Positions 14,315-21,589 of a DNA stretch of 21,665 bases are shown in pieces. Each line of letters begins with the position of its first letter. Position 1 is the first letter of the stretch. The translations under genes were made by a program, and so were the position numbers. This DNA is from CAYJLW01 sp964370965 (GTDB lineage Bacteria > Actinomycetota > Acidimicrobiia > UBA2766): NCBI GenBank assembly GCA_964370965.1, contig CAYJLW010000071.1, forward strand, positions 1-21,665, read 5' to 3'. The notes under the pieces were generated by a model. It saw nothing but the letters and a program-made list of their open reading frames with translations, had not been told where the DNA came from and did no database searches.

Positions 14315-14412
14315 TGGCAACCGATGGACACCCTGCGGGGCGAGCGACTCCCCGAAGAGCTCTGGGCCACCGACCGCGCCCCCTGGAAGGTCTGGTAGGG
14401 CGGGCCTGGGGG
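14315..14412 (+). pseudogene. Remnant of a second rfbF: last 28 codons (repeat copy B)
   Basis: Translation gives W-Q-P-M-D-T-L-R-G-E-R-L-P-E-E-L-W and onward to the same A-P-W-K-V-W-stop as rfbF residues 230-256. There are 7 differences in 84 nt: 4 silent (Gln, Pro, Arg and Thr codons) and 3 changing the residue (D to G, K to E, L to P). About 13 further nt past the stop also match with one mismatch. Upstream the similarity stops abruptly at the first TGG, 15 nt after the toxin stop. With no start codon and no N-terminal part it cannot be functional. It may be the end of a diverged paralogue, or the original rfbF end displaced when the toxin-antitoxin segment arrived with its own. Confidence 0.88.
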
Positions 14413-14567
14413 GACGGCGAGACTCACCCGGCCGGCGATCACAGCCGGTTCCTTGGCCGGTTCCGACCCACGCTCCTAGGGAGAACTCACGTCGAGATCG
14501 AGAGGAACCCCTAGAACGTCCCGTCGATCCCAGGTCCCGACGGCCCCGTCGACATCCTCGAATACCG

Positions 14568-14757
14568 ACCCGTTCTGGGGAGCCCCCCCCCGGGGGGGCG
14601 GGGGGGGGGGGCCCCCGGTGGGGGGGGGGGGCACGGGGGGCGGCCCCGGGGGGGGGCGNNNNNNNNNNCCCGCCCCCCCCCCCCCCCACCCCCACCCCCC
14701 CCCGGGCGGGGCGCCCCCCCGCCCGCCGCCGCGGGGGGGGGGCTCCCCAGTTCGGGT
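14568..14757. repeat. Inverted repeat flanking the poly-G/C gap
   Basis: Left arm ACCCG-tt-CTGGGGAGCCCCCCCC (14568-14590) and right arm GGGGGGGGCTCCCCAG-tt-CGGGT (14734-14757) are reverse complements except for the two central T positions. The interior is homopolymeric G/C with ten Ns. A very stable hairpin that defeats sequencing would explain both the stutter-like interior and the gap. It could be a strong terminator or the ends of a small palindromic element; an assembly fold-back is also possible. Confidence 0.6.
14659..14668. other. Assembly gap (10 N)
   Basis: Ten Ns inside the poly-G/C segment. The size is probably a placeholder. Confidence 0.95.
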
Positions 14758-14799
14758 GGACGACTCAAGGGGACCGCCCGCAGTGTCGAGAATCCGGAC

Positions 14800-16167
14800 A
14801 TGGGGCCGTTGGTGAGCATCCTCATCCCGACGTACAACCGCGAGAAGTACGTGGAGACCGCCCTGCGCTCGGCCCGGGAGCAGACCTACCGCGACGTCGA
14901 GGTCGTCGTCGTGGACAACGCGTCCACGGACACCACCCTGGACGTCGTCGAGCGGGCGAGCCGGGAGGACTCCAGGGTTCGCGTCCACGTGAACGAGACG
15001 AACCTCGGAATGGGGGGGAACTTCACCCGCTGTCTCGAGCTCGCCCGGGGCGAGTACGTGAAGTACCTCATGTCCGACGACGTCCTCGCCCCCCGCAACG
15101 TGGAACGGCTCCTGGCACCCATGCTCGCCGAGCCGGGGGTCGTCCTCGCCACGTCCAAGCGGGACGTGATCGACGCCGCCGGCAACCGCCTCCCCGACTT
15201 CGTCGCCATGGCGCCGCTGTTCGGCGGCGACACCCTCGTGGACGGCGTCGACTTCGCCGACATGTCCCTGCGGGCGAACCAGAACCTCATCGGCGAGCCC
15301 ACGACCGTCCTGTTCCGCCGCGACGCCGTGGCGCCCGGCGGCGACCCCTTCGAGCTCGACGGCGAATCGTTCCCGGTGCTCCTGGACATGGCGCTCTGGC
15401 TGAAGATCCTCGCCAACGGCAGTGCCGCCTACATCCGGGAGCCCCTGAGCTGCTTCCGCTGGCACGACGACCAGGCCCAGAAGGACCCCAGCCTGGGCGC
15501 CGCCGACAACAAGATCGAATGGCTGGCGCTGCTCCGAGGGGCGCGCCGCCTCGGCTTCCTCGCCGACCCCGGCAGGGAGATCGAGGCTCTCGGGGCGTTC
15601 GTGCGCCAGTCTGCGGCGGTGCTCACCTACCCCGGCGCCGATCCTCGCGGGGACCTCGCCGCCGGTGTGGCGGCGGCCGGCGAGGAGATCGCCTCCGCGG
15701 CGCGCCGGGCCCGCATCGAGGCCGAATCCGCCACGGCCGGCGCCGCGTTCCCCTGCAGCGTCGTGATACCGCTCCGAGACGACGGCGTCGACCCGTCGGC
15801 GGTGCTGGATCTCCTGACGACGCTCTCGACCACGACCCCGGCCCCGCTGTACGAGGCCGTGCTCGTGCCCGGGAGGCTCCCCGACGCCACCGCTGCGCTC
15901 CTCGACGCTCTCGACGGGGATCTCCGCGTCCTCGACCCCCGACCCGACGAGTCGCGCATCGACGCCATCGCGAGGGGGGCGCAGGCCGCGCTCGGCCGCC
16001 ACGTCGTGGTCCTCGACCCCCGCCACCGGCTCTCGCCCGGCTGGCTCATGTCCCTGCTCGACGGAACCACCGGGCGAAGGGGCGTCCCGATCGAGAGGGC
16101 GGCGGCGGCGCTGTCGCCCGTGGTGCTCGGCGAGGTCAGCGTGGTCGGGGCGGCCCGGCCGGCGTGA
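14800..16167 (+). CDS. Family 2 glycosyltransferase with a second, degenerate GT-A-like domain
   Basis: A 455-residue cytoplasmic glycosyltransferase. Residues 1-225 are a canonical GT2 domain: V-S-I-L-I-P-T-Y-N-R at 5-14, V-V-V-V-D-N-A-S at 35-42, the metal/nucleotide motif S-D-D at 92-94, and a polar acceptor-side block around D196-M-A-L-W-L-K. Residues 240-310 are helical and charged. From about 317 a second unit begins P-C-S-V-V-I-P-L-R-D-D-G-V-D-P and continues to about 420 with V-V-V-L-D-P-R-H. It has the strand pattern of a GT-A N-half but no complete D-x-D, so it probably binds rather than catalyses. ATG at 14800 directly precedes the first strand; the ribosome site is weak. The 3' end overlaps convergent galE by 32 nt. 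Donor and acceptor sugars cannot be predicted. Confidence 0.88.
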   Translation: MGPLVSILIPTYNREKYVETALRSAREQTYRDVEVVVVDNASTDTTLDVVERASREDSRVRVHVNETNLGMGGNFTRCLELARGEYVKYLMSDDVLAPRNVERLLAPMLAEPGVVLATSKRDVIDAAGNRLPDFVAMAPLFGGDTLVDGVDFADMSLRANQNLIGEPTTVLFRRDAVAPGGDPFELDGESFPVLLDMALWLKILANGSAAYIREPLSCFRWHDDQAQKDPSLGAADNKIEWLALLRGARRLGFLADPGREIEALGAFVRQSAAVLTYPGADPRGDLAAGVAAAGEEIASAARRARIEAESATAGAAFPCSVVIPLRDDGVDPSAVLDLLTTLSTTTPAPLYEAVLVPGRLPDATAALLDALDGDLRVLDPRPDESRIDAIARGAQAALGRHVVVLDPRHRLSPGWLMSLLDGTTGRRGVPIERAAAALSPVVLGEVSVVGAARPA

Positions 16168-17179
16168 GGGCTTCCTCCCGGCCCGCGCCCCTCCCGGTCC
16201 GAACACCGGTCTCCCAGGCCCAGGCCGTGGCCACGATCGTGTCGAGGTCCGACAGCACCGGTTCCCAGCCGAGGACCCGGTGGGCCAGAGCGCCGTCTGC
16301 GACGAGCACCGGCGGATCGCCCCGGCGGCGGGGAGCGTCCACCGTGGGCACGGGAGTCCCCGTGACGGCCTCCACGGCCGCCACGACCTCCCGGACGCCG
16401 TGGCCCGTCCCCGTGCCCAGGTTGCAGACGAGGAGCTCGCCGCCGCCTCCGTCCAGGTAGTCGAGCGCTCCGACATGGGCCGATGCGAGGTCGGTGACGT
16501 GCACGAAGTCCCGCACCGCCGTGCCGTCCGGCGTCGGGTAGTCGACGCCGTTCACGCCAAGGGCGCCGCCGGTGCCCGCCGCCGCCCGCAGCGCCAACGG
16601 GACGAGGTGGGTCTCGGGCGTGTGACACTCACCGATCTCGCCGTCGGGGTCGGCCCCCGCGGCGTTGAAGTAGCGCAGGACCGCCACCCGCATCCCGTAC
16701 GCGGCGGCGTAGCGAGCCAGGACGGCCTCCACGAAGAGCTTCGACTCCCCGTAGGGGCTCACCGGCTCCTGGGGATGCGCCTCGGTGAGAGGCAGCCGGC
16801 GGGGGACACCGTAGGTCGCGCACGTCGAGGAGAACACGAAGTCCCGGACCCCGGCGTCGAGGAGGGCGTCGAGGAGGGCCACGGTGGCGGCGGTGTTCAC
16901 ACGGAAGTAGCGCCGGGGGTCCCGGAGGGACTCCTCCACGGAGGCGCGTCCCGCGAGATGCACGACGGCTTCGACGCCCTCGGCCTCCACGATGTGACGG
17001 ACGAGACCGGCGTCGGCGACGTCTCCCGCGAAGAACGGCCCCCAGCGGACAGCGTCGCGGCGGCCCATGCTGAGGTCGTCGAGGACGACCGGGGTGTGGC
17101 CCTGCCCACGGAGCGCCTTGGCGACGTGCGCCCCGATGTAACCGGCTCCTCCCGTGACCAAAACGGCACGCCCGCTCAC
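16136..17179 (-). CDS. galE: UDP-glucose 4-epimerase
   Basis: A 347-residue extended SDR that interconverts UDP-glucose and UDP-galactose. Motifs: G-G-A-G-Y-I-G at 10-16, D-D-L-S near 34-37, H-L-A-G at 74-77, S-S-T at 117-119, Y143-x3-K147, and R-Y-F-N-A-A-G-A further on; the Y-P-T-P-D-G-T-A-V-R-D-F-V-H-V-D block reads with T for the final D. Length and order match GalE well, although related epimerases cannot be ruled out. The start is GTG at 17179, overlapping the TGA of the upstream multidomain glycosyltransferase by 4 nt (GTGA), so the pair is translationally coupled and the epimerase probably supplies donor sugar to it. The last 30 residues are Arg/Gly/Pro-rich, and their codons overlap the convergent glycosyltransferase gene. 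Confidence 0.94.
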   Translation of the reverse strand: MSGRAVLVTGGAGYIGAHVAKALRGQGHTPVVLDDLSMGRRDAVRWGPFFAGDVADAGLVRHIVEAEGVEAVVHLAGRASVEESLRDPRRYFRVNTAATVALLDALLDAGVRDFVFSSTCATYGVPRRLPLTEAHPQEPVSPYGESKLFVEAVLARYAAAYGMRVAVLRYFNAAGADPDGEIGECHTPETHLVPLALRAAAGTGGALGVNGVDYPTPDGTAVRDFVHVTDLASAHVGALDYLDGGGGELLVCNLGTGTGHGVREVVAAVEAVTGTPVPTVDAPRRRGDPPVLVADGALAHRVLGWEPVLSDLDTIVATAWAWETGVRTGRGAGREEALTPAGPPRPR

Positions 17180-20100
17180 AGCCCGGCGCTCCAGCGCAGG
17201 TGTTCGGGGAACGCGACACCCTCCAGGCGGGGGAGACCGGGCAGCGCCGGCTCACCGGAGATCCCGATCCAGACCGAGCCCTCCGGGGGCGCCTCCGAGC
17301 GGATCTCCTCCAGGGAGTTCACGAACACGTCCGGGACCTGCTCCGGGTCCCACCCGAGGGAGTCCACGAGCCCGGCGACCCGCCCGCCCGCCTCCCCCGT
17401 GTCCGGCCCCCCGGCGGGGACTCCGAGCACGAGGCGCACGGGGTCCTGTTCCCGGAACGCGCCGAGGTAGAGCGACAGCAGGCGCCGCAGCGACGCGACG
17501 TCGCCCCAGTCCGGGACCGCGACGAAGGTGCGCGGCGCCACGGCCTCCACCACGAGGTCCTGGAGCGCGCGCCGCGCCCGGTCGGGCGAGCAGAGGCGGC
17601 CGATCCAGGCGCGCCCGGCACGCGAGATCCGCTCCCACAGGTCGGCGTCGGTGTGGAGACGCAGGACAGCTTGCGCGAAGTCCTCCGCCCCGTCGGCGAC
17701 GAGGGCGTTGCCCCCGTCCTCGAGCTGCATGCCTTCGGCGCCCACGGTTGTCGTGACCACAGGGATCCCGGCGGCCATGGCCTCGCAGATCTTGCCCTTC
17801 ATGCCCGCGCCGAATCGCAACGGGGCGATCGACACCCGCGCCCGGGCGAGATGGGGCCGCAGGTCCGTGACGTGACCGAGGACCCGGACGCCGGGCGCCG
17901 GCGCCGTCCCGAGATCGGTGTCCGACCCGTGGCCGACGACCTCGACCCGGACCGCCGGGTCCACGGCATGGACGAGAGGCAGGACGTCCCGGAGGAAGTG
18001 CTCCATGGCATCCAGGTTCGGCCGGTGGACGAAGTTGCCCACGAAGAGGAGGCCCCGGCGGGAGGCGAAGGGCGCCACGGCCTTCTCGGCCTCGTGGATG
18101 TTGGGGACGACGGCCAGGGGAGGGACTCCCCTCGCGCCCAGGTCGGCGCGCAGCGTGGCCGCCTCGGTGTCGGTTATCGCCACCACGCCGTCGCTGGCGG
18201 CGTACGCGTCCAGCTCGCGCCGCTCCAGGTTCGCCAGGGTCCGGGCCACGACCTCGGCCGGTTCCCGGGGCGGGTTGAGGGCAACCTCGCGCCGCAGGCG
18301 GACGTACGCGAGGTCCACGGAGTCGACCAGGACGCGCGTGCGGGGCGACAGGCGACGGATCTCGGGCCCGTAGTCCGCTGCGGTGGTGGGGTGGTGAAGG
18401 TATGCCAGGTCGAACGCGCGCTCCTCCAGGAGCCGGTCGACGTCGGGGCCGGCGTCGTCGGGCCGGGAGGGGTCGTTCACGAAGTGGACGTCGATCCCCA
18501 TGCGATCCAGGTTGCGCGAGTAGCGGCCCCGGCCGGTGTCCCAGTGCGACACGTAGGTCACCCGGTGGCCGTCGTCGCGGAGGAACCCGAGGATCCGCAG
18601 GAGGCGCCGCGAGCCTGCGTCTCGGTCGTCCAGGGGCAGGAACTCGTTCACGACGAGGACGTCGAGACCTCGCACGACCGGGCGGGGCGAGATGACGGCG
18701 CTCCCCTGCGCCAGGCGGAGGGCTTCGCCGTGCGGGCCGCCGGCCGCGGCGGCATCGGCGCTACCGGCCTCGGCCTCGGCGGCGTCCGCGAGACCGCGCC
18801 GGCGGTGGTGCTCGAAGACCTCCGCGTAGGCGCCGTGAAGGACGGCCTCCGCGGGGGCGTTCCCGAAGCGCCCCGGCAGGGAGCGCCGCCGGAGGCCGTC
18901 GAGGGGGAGCCCGCCCAGGCTCATGGCGAGCTCCTCCAGGGCCTCGAGAGCCGGGGGGCCCGCCCCGGGTCCAGCAGGCGACCGGCCCGCGCGGAGGTAG
19001 GCCGCCCAGGCGGGGTCGTCGTGCAGGCCGGCGGCGGCATGCGCCGAGCGGCCCTGCGCGTAGCTCCGCCGGCAGACGTCGCCGAAGTCCAGCGGCCGGA
19101 GGGCGTGCTGGACGGCATGGCGGTTGAAGACCACCCGGAGTCGGTCGCGGTGGCGCCAGGCGAAGTCCATGTCGCCGAACATCCCCGAGGTGCGGAATCG
19201 GCCCTTCTTCAGCAGGGACGCCTTCACCGAGCTCCGCCCCCCCCACAGGCAGTGCCAGGGCAGCACGGCCCCGTGGCGGAGGCCGGGATACGAGAAGTAC
19301 TCCCGCCCTACGACCGTGACGTGGTACATGACGCTGTTCACTTCCACGTCCGGCGCCCAGCCGGTGAAGCCGAGGACGGCGTCGGCCTCTTGCGGGTACC
19401 GGGCGTGGGTCCGGAGATGCTCGGCGAGGAGCCGCCTCCCGGGGGCGTCGTCGTCGTCGAAGCAGAGGATGACGTCCCCCGTGGCAGCGTCGATGCCGGT
19501 GTTGCGGGCGGCGTCCATCCCGCGGTTCTCGCCGTGGCGGACAAGGCGCAAGGGCAGATCCGCGAAGTCCGCCGTCACGGCGGCCACGTCCTCGACGGAG
19601 CCGTCGTCGACGACGACGACCTCGAAGCTCTCCGTCGCCAACGTCTGGTCGCGGAAGCCGGCGAGGCAGCGGCGCAGCCAGGCCGTGCGGTCCAGCGTGG
19701 TGACGACGACGGAGATCCGCAGATCCGTGTCGGGGGGCGCCGGGGTTCCCGCCAGCTCGCGGTACCGGGCGCCGTCGAGAAGGGGCGTCGGAAACTCCTG
19801 GGAGAGGACGACGCTGTCGCAGAGGGCGCCGACGACGCCGTCGCCCGGCAGGGGGTCGCTGTGGGTGAGGACCACGGGCGTCCCCTGCCACCACGCCGCC
19901 TCCACTGCCGCCCGCACCTGGAGCGCATCGGCGCCCGCCCCGGCCTGCACGTGGGTGACGTCCGCCCCCGCGGCGGCGAGGACATGGCGGAGGTCGGCTT
20001 CGCCGCCGGCCGCGGGCGTGCCGGGACGGTGGCGAACCAGCATCCGCCCTCCCGGACCGACCCCCACGGCGGTGACGGCGACGAGGTCGCCACGGGAGTC

Positions 20101-20232
20101 ACGCCCGTCCCGGGTACCTCCGGAGAGTGGAGTGCCGTCATCGCCCACGGCGACCACCACGACAGTCGGACCCGCGGGCGCGCCGAACCGTCCGACGTTG
20201 TCCCTTTCCACGGCGAGCGACACCTGCCCCAT
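17176..20232 (-). CDS. Multidomain glycosyltransferase: cryptic N-domain, GT2, GT4 and C-terminal module
   Basis: A 1018-residue protein carrying two complete glycosyltransferase domains. Residues 1-165 are unassigned; a segment at 90-125 (A-D-V-T-H-V-Q then G-T-P-V-V-L-T-H-S-D) echoes the N-half of GT-B enzymes. Residues 172-385 are GT2: I-S-V-V-V-T-T-L-D-R at 173-182, V-V-V-V-D-D-G-S at 205-212, F-D-D-D-D at 258-262, and G-D-M-D-F at 353-357. An Ala-rich linker follows. Residues 523-895 are GT4: N-terminal strand L-D-V-L-V-V-N-E-F, F-V-G-N-F at 730-734, and the donor-binding loop R-F-G-A-G-M-K-G-K-I-C-E-A-M-A-A-G at 806-822. Residues 900-1018 form a module homologous to the end of the divergent gene at 20327. 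ATG at 20232 is the first plausible start; upstream codons are compositional noise. It could add two consecutive sugars. Confidence 0.88.
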   Translation of the reverse strand: MGQVSLAVERDNVGRFGAPAGPTVVVVAVGDDGTPLSGGTRDGRDSRGDLVAVTAVGVGPGGRMLVRHRPGTPAAGGEADLRHVLAAAGADVTHVQAGAGADALQVRAAVEAAWWQGTPVVLTHSDPLPGDGVVGALCDSVVLSQEFPTPLLDGARYRELAGTPAPPDTDLRISVVVTTLDRTAWLRRCLAGFRDQTLATESFEVVVVDDGSVEDVAAVTADFADLPLRLVRHGENRGMDAARNTGIDAATGDVILCFDDDDAPGRRLLAEHLRTHARYPQEADAVLGFTGWAPDVEVNSVMYHVTVVGREYFSYPGLRHGAVLPWHCLWGGRSSVKASLLKKGRFRTSGMFGDMDFAWRHRDRLRVVFNRHAVQHALRPLDFGDVCRRSYAQGRSAHAAAGLHDDPAWAAYLRAGRSPAGPGAGPPALEALEELAMSLGGLPLDGLRRRSLPGRFGNAPAEAVLHGAYAEVFEHHRRRGLADAAEAEAGSADAAAAGGPHGEALRLAQGSAVISPRPVVRGLDVLVVNEFLPLDDRDAGSRRLLRILGFLRDDGHRVTYVSHWDTGRGRYSRNLDRMGIDVHFVNDPSRPDDAGPDVDRLLEERAFDLAYLHHPTTAADYGPEIRRLSPRTRVLVDSVDLAYVRLRREVALNPPREPAEVVARTLANLERRELDAYAASDGVVAITDTEAATLRADLGARGVPPLAVVPNIHEAEKAVAPFASRRGLLFVGNFVHRPNLDAMEHFLRDVLPLVHAVDPAVRVEVVGHGSDTDLGTAPAPGVRVLGHVTDLRPHLARARVSIAPLRFGAGMKGKICEAMAAGIPVVTTTVGAEGMQLEDGGNALVADGAEDFAQAVLRLHTDADLWERISRAGRAWIGRLCSPDRARRALQDLVVEAVAPRTFVAVPDWGDVASLRRLLSLYLGAFREQDPVRLVLGVPAGGPDTGEAGGRVAGLVDSLGWDPEQVPDVFVNSLEEIRSEAPPEGSVWIGISGEPALPGLPRLEGVAFPEHLRWSAGL

Positions 20233-20326
20233 GTCGCCGCATCGGTAACCGGGACCGCCGCCTTGAGCACTGGAACGCGAGCAGCACGTGCTAAACGGTC
20301 GACTCGGGCGTGCCGAGACAGGACAC
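20233..20326. promoter_or_regulatory. Divergent promoter region between two glycosyltransferase genes
   Basis: These 94 nt must drive both the multidomain glycosyltransferase (minus) and the shorter one (plus). A perfect 10-bp palindrome AGCACGTGCT lies at 20283-20292, near the middle, and could be an operator. TTGAGC (20263-20268) and TGCTAA (20289-20294) are possible plus-strand boxes, but their 20-nt spacing is poor. Confidence 0.4.
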
Positions 20327-21589
20327 ATGGACGAACTCCGTGCCGGCGCGGACGCAGGTGGGGGCGAACCCGCCCGGCTCACCCCCACGTCCGTGGTCGT
20401 CGTCACCTACAACTCGTTGGGGACGATCGCCACCTGCCTGGAGTCCGTCCTGAGGGCCGAGCCCTGCGAGATCGTCGTGGTCGACAACGCGTCCTGTGAC
20501 GGAACCCGCGAGTGGCTGGCGAACTTCGCCTCGGACCACGCCGGGGCGGAGGTCGTCCTCAGCGACGCCAATCTCGGCTTCTCCGCGGGCACCAACACGG
20601 GTCTCAGCCGGACGTCCGGGGACTACGTCGTGCTCCTGAACCCGGACACGGTCGTCCCCCGGGGATGGCTCACACGCCTCCAGGCCCACTTCGGCTCCGT
20701 GGCTCCCGACGGGAACCCGATCGGCGCTGTGGGCCCCGTCTCGGACTACGTCATGGGCTACCAGCGCCTGGACGTCTACCTCCCTCCGGGCCCCGCCCCG
20801 GAATCCGTGGACGCCATCCAGGAACGGCTCGCGTCCCGTTACGACACGGGCTCCGTGGAGACACGGCTCCTCATCGGCTTCTGCATGATGATCTGCCGGC
20901 CGGCGCTCGACGCTGTCGGCGGCCTCGACCCCGAGCTCTTCCTCGGCCTCGACGACTTCGACCTCTCCTGGCGCCTGCGGGAGGCAGGCTGGGACCTCCG
21001 GGTGGCGGCCGACACGTTCGTGCACCACAGGGGCCACATGAGCTTCGCCTCGATCGGCGAGCACGCCGAGTCGCGCTACGAGCGCGAGAGCCGCATCATC
21101 CTCGCCCGCAAGCTCGCCGCCCACTACTGGCCGGTTGAGGTGCCCCCGGCCACCGAGCTGTGGGGTCTCGACGTGCCCCACCCGAATCGCGACCGGCACT
21201 TCGAGGGAACCACCTTCGTGGCCGCCCAACTCGGGGCCGACCTCGACTCCCTCCGCCGGGCCCTGCGCGGGTACCTGGGCGTCTTCCACGCCGGGGACGA
21301 GGCCACGTTCCTCGTCGCCGTGCCGCCCGGGAGCGTGTGGGACGCCGAGACCCTGCTCCCCTGCATCGGGAGTGTCGTCAGCGACCTCGGCCACGATCCC
21401 GCCGCCATCCCGGACGTGGTGGTCGTCCCTTCGGGTCCGGACGTCCTCGCCGGCCTCGACGGGCGGCTGCGTTGGGTGCCGGTGAGCCCCCCCCCACCGG
21501 GGGACCCCGTGGACGTCGTGGACACCACGATGGACCCGATCGCCTTCTGGGACGCCGCCGCCGCCGCCCCGACGAGGGCTTCTGCCTAG
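20327..21589 (+). CDS. Family 2 glycosyltransferase with accessory C-terminal module
   Basis: A 420-residue glycosyltransferase. Residues 20-245 resemble rhamnosyl-/WbbL-type GT2 enzymes: T-S-V-V-V-V-T-Y-N-S at 21-30, V-V-D-N-A-S at 51-56, N-L-G-F-S-A-G-T-N at 82-90, the N-P-D-T-V-V-P nucleotide site at 105-111, G-F-C-M-M-I at 184-189, and L-D-D-F-D-L-S-W-R at 208-216. Residues 294-388 form a separate unit starting G-T-T-F-V-A-A and containing D-S-L-R-R-A-L-R-G-Y-L-G-V-F; it is homologous to residues 900-990 of the divergent 1018-residue enzyme. The tail is Asp/Pro/Ala-rich. ATG at 20327 follows a short AGGA; the in-frame ATG at 20288 would begin inside the operator-like palindrome. No signal peptide or membrane span is visible. 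Confidence 0.9.
   Translation: MDELRAGADAGGGEPARLTPTSVVVVTYNSLGTIATCLESVLRAEPCEIVVVDNASCDGTREWLANFASDHAGAEVVLSDANLGFSAGTNTGLSRTSGDYVVLLNPDTVVPRGWLTRLQAHFGSVAPDGNPIGAVGPVSDYVMGYQRLDVYLPPGPAPESVDAIQERLASRYDTGSVETRLLIGFCMMICRPALDAVGGLDPELFLGLDDFDLSWRLREAGWDLRVAADTFVHHRGHMSFASIGEHAESRYERESRIILARKLAAHYWPVEVPPATELWGLDVPHPNRDRHFEGTTFVAAQLGADLDSLRRALRGYLGVFHAGDEATFLVAVPPGSVWDAETLLPCIGSVVSDLGHDPAAIPDVVVVPSGPDVLAGLDGRLRWVPVSPPPPGDPVDVVDTTMDPIAFWDAAAAAPTRASA

Larger units (their letters stand above)
14413..14799. other. Non-coding, low-complexity intergenic region with gap
   Basis: No gene could be supported here. A 9-nt direct repeat, GCCGGTTCC, occurs twice near 14445-14470. From about 14575 to 14750 the sequence is nearly pure G/C with homopolymers of up to 15, surrounds ten Ns (14659-14668) and is enclosed by an inverted repeat. 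If a CDP-glucose 4,6-dehydratase gene once followed rfbF, this is where it would be expected; a ten-base placeholder cannot be trusted to reflect true distance. Confidence 0.6.

Noticed and set aside
13480..14412. Insertion sequence or composite transposon as the cause of the rfbF 3' duplication
   Set aside because: There is no transposase, no terminal inverted repeats and no short target duplication; the repeat is about 98 bp and diverged.
14516..14592. Possible N-terminus of a CDP-glucose 4,6-dehydratase (a frame reading N-T-D-P-F-W-G, as some RfbG proteins begin)
   Set aside because: There is no start codon between the upstream stop (14477) and this motif, and the sequence runs straight into homopolymeric G/C. 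Too little to call a gene.
14476..16476. A minus-strand open frame of about 666 codons across the GT2 gene and the poly-G/C gap
   Set aside because: It is antisense to a gene with canonical GT2 motifs, runs through Ns and homopolymers, and has no motifs of its own.
17200..20499. A plus-strand open frame of about 1100 codons opposite the multidomain glycosyltransferase
   Set aside because: It is the antisense shadow of a gene with clear GT2 and GT4 motifs. The translation has no recognisable domains and shows the biased composition expected from high-GC antisense frames.
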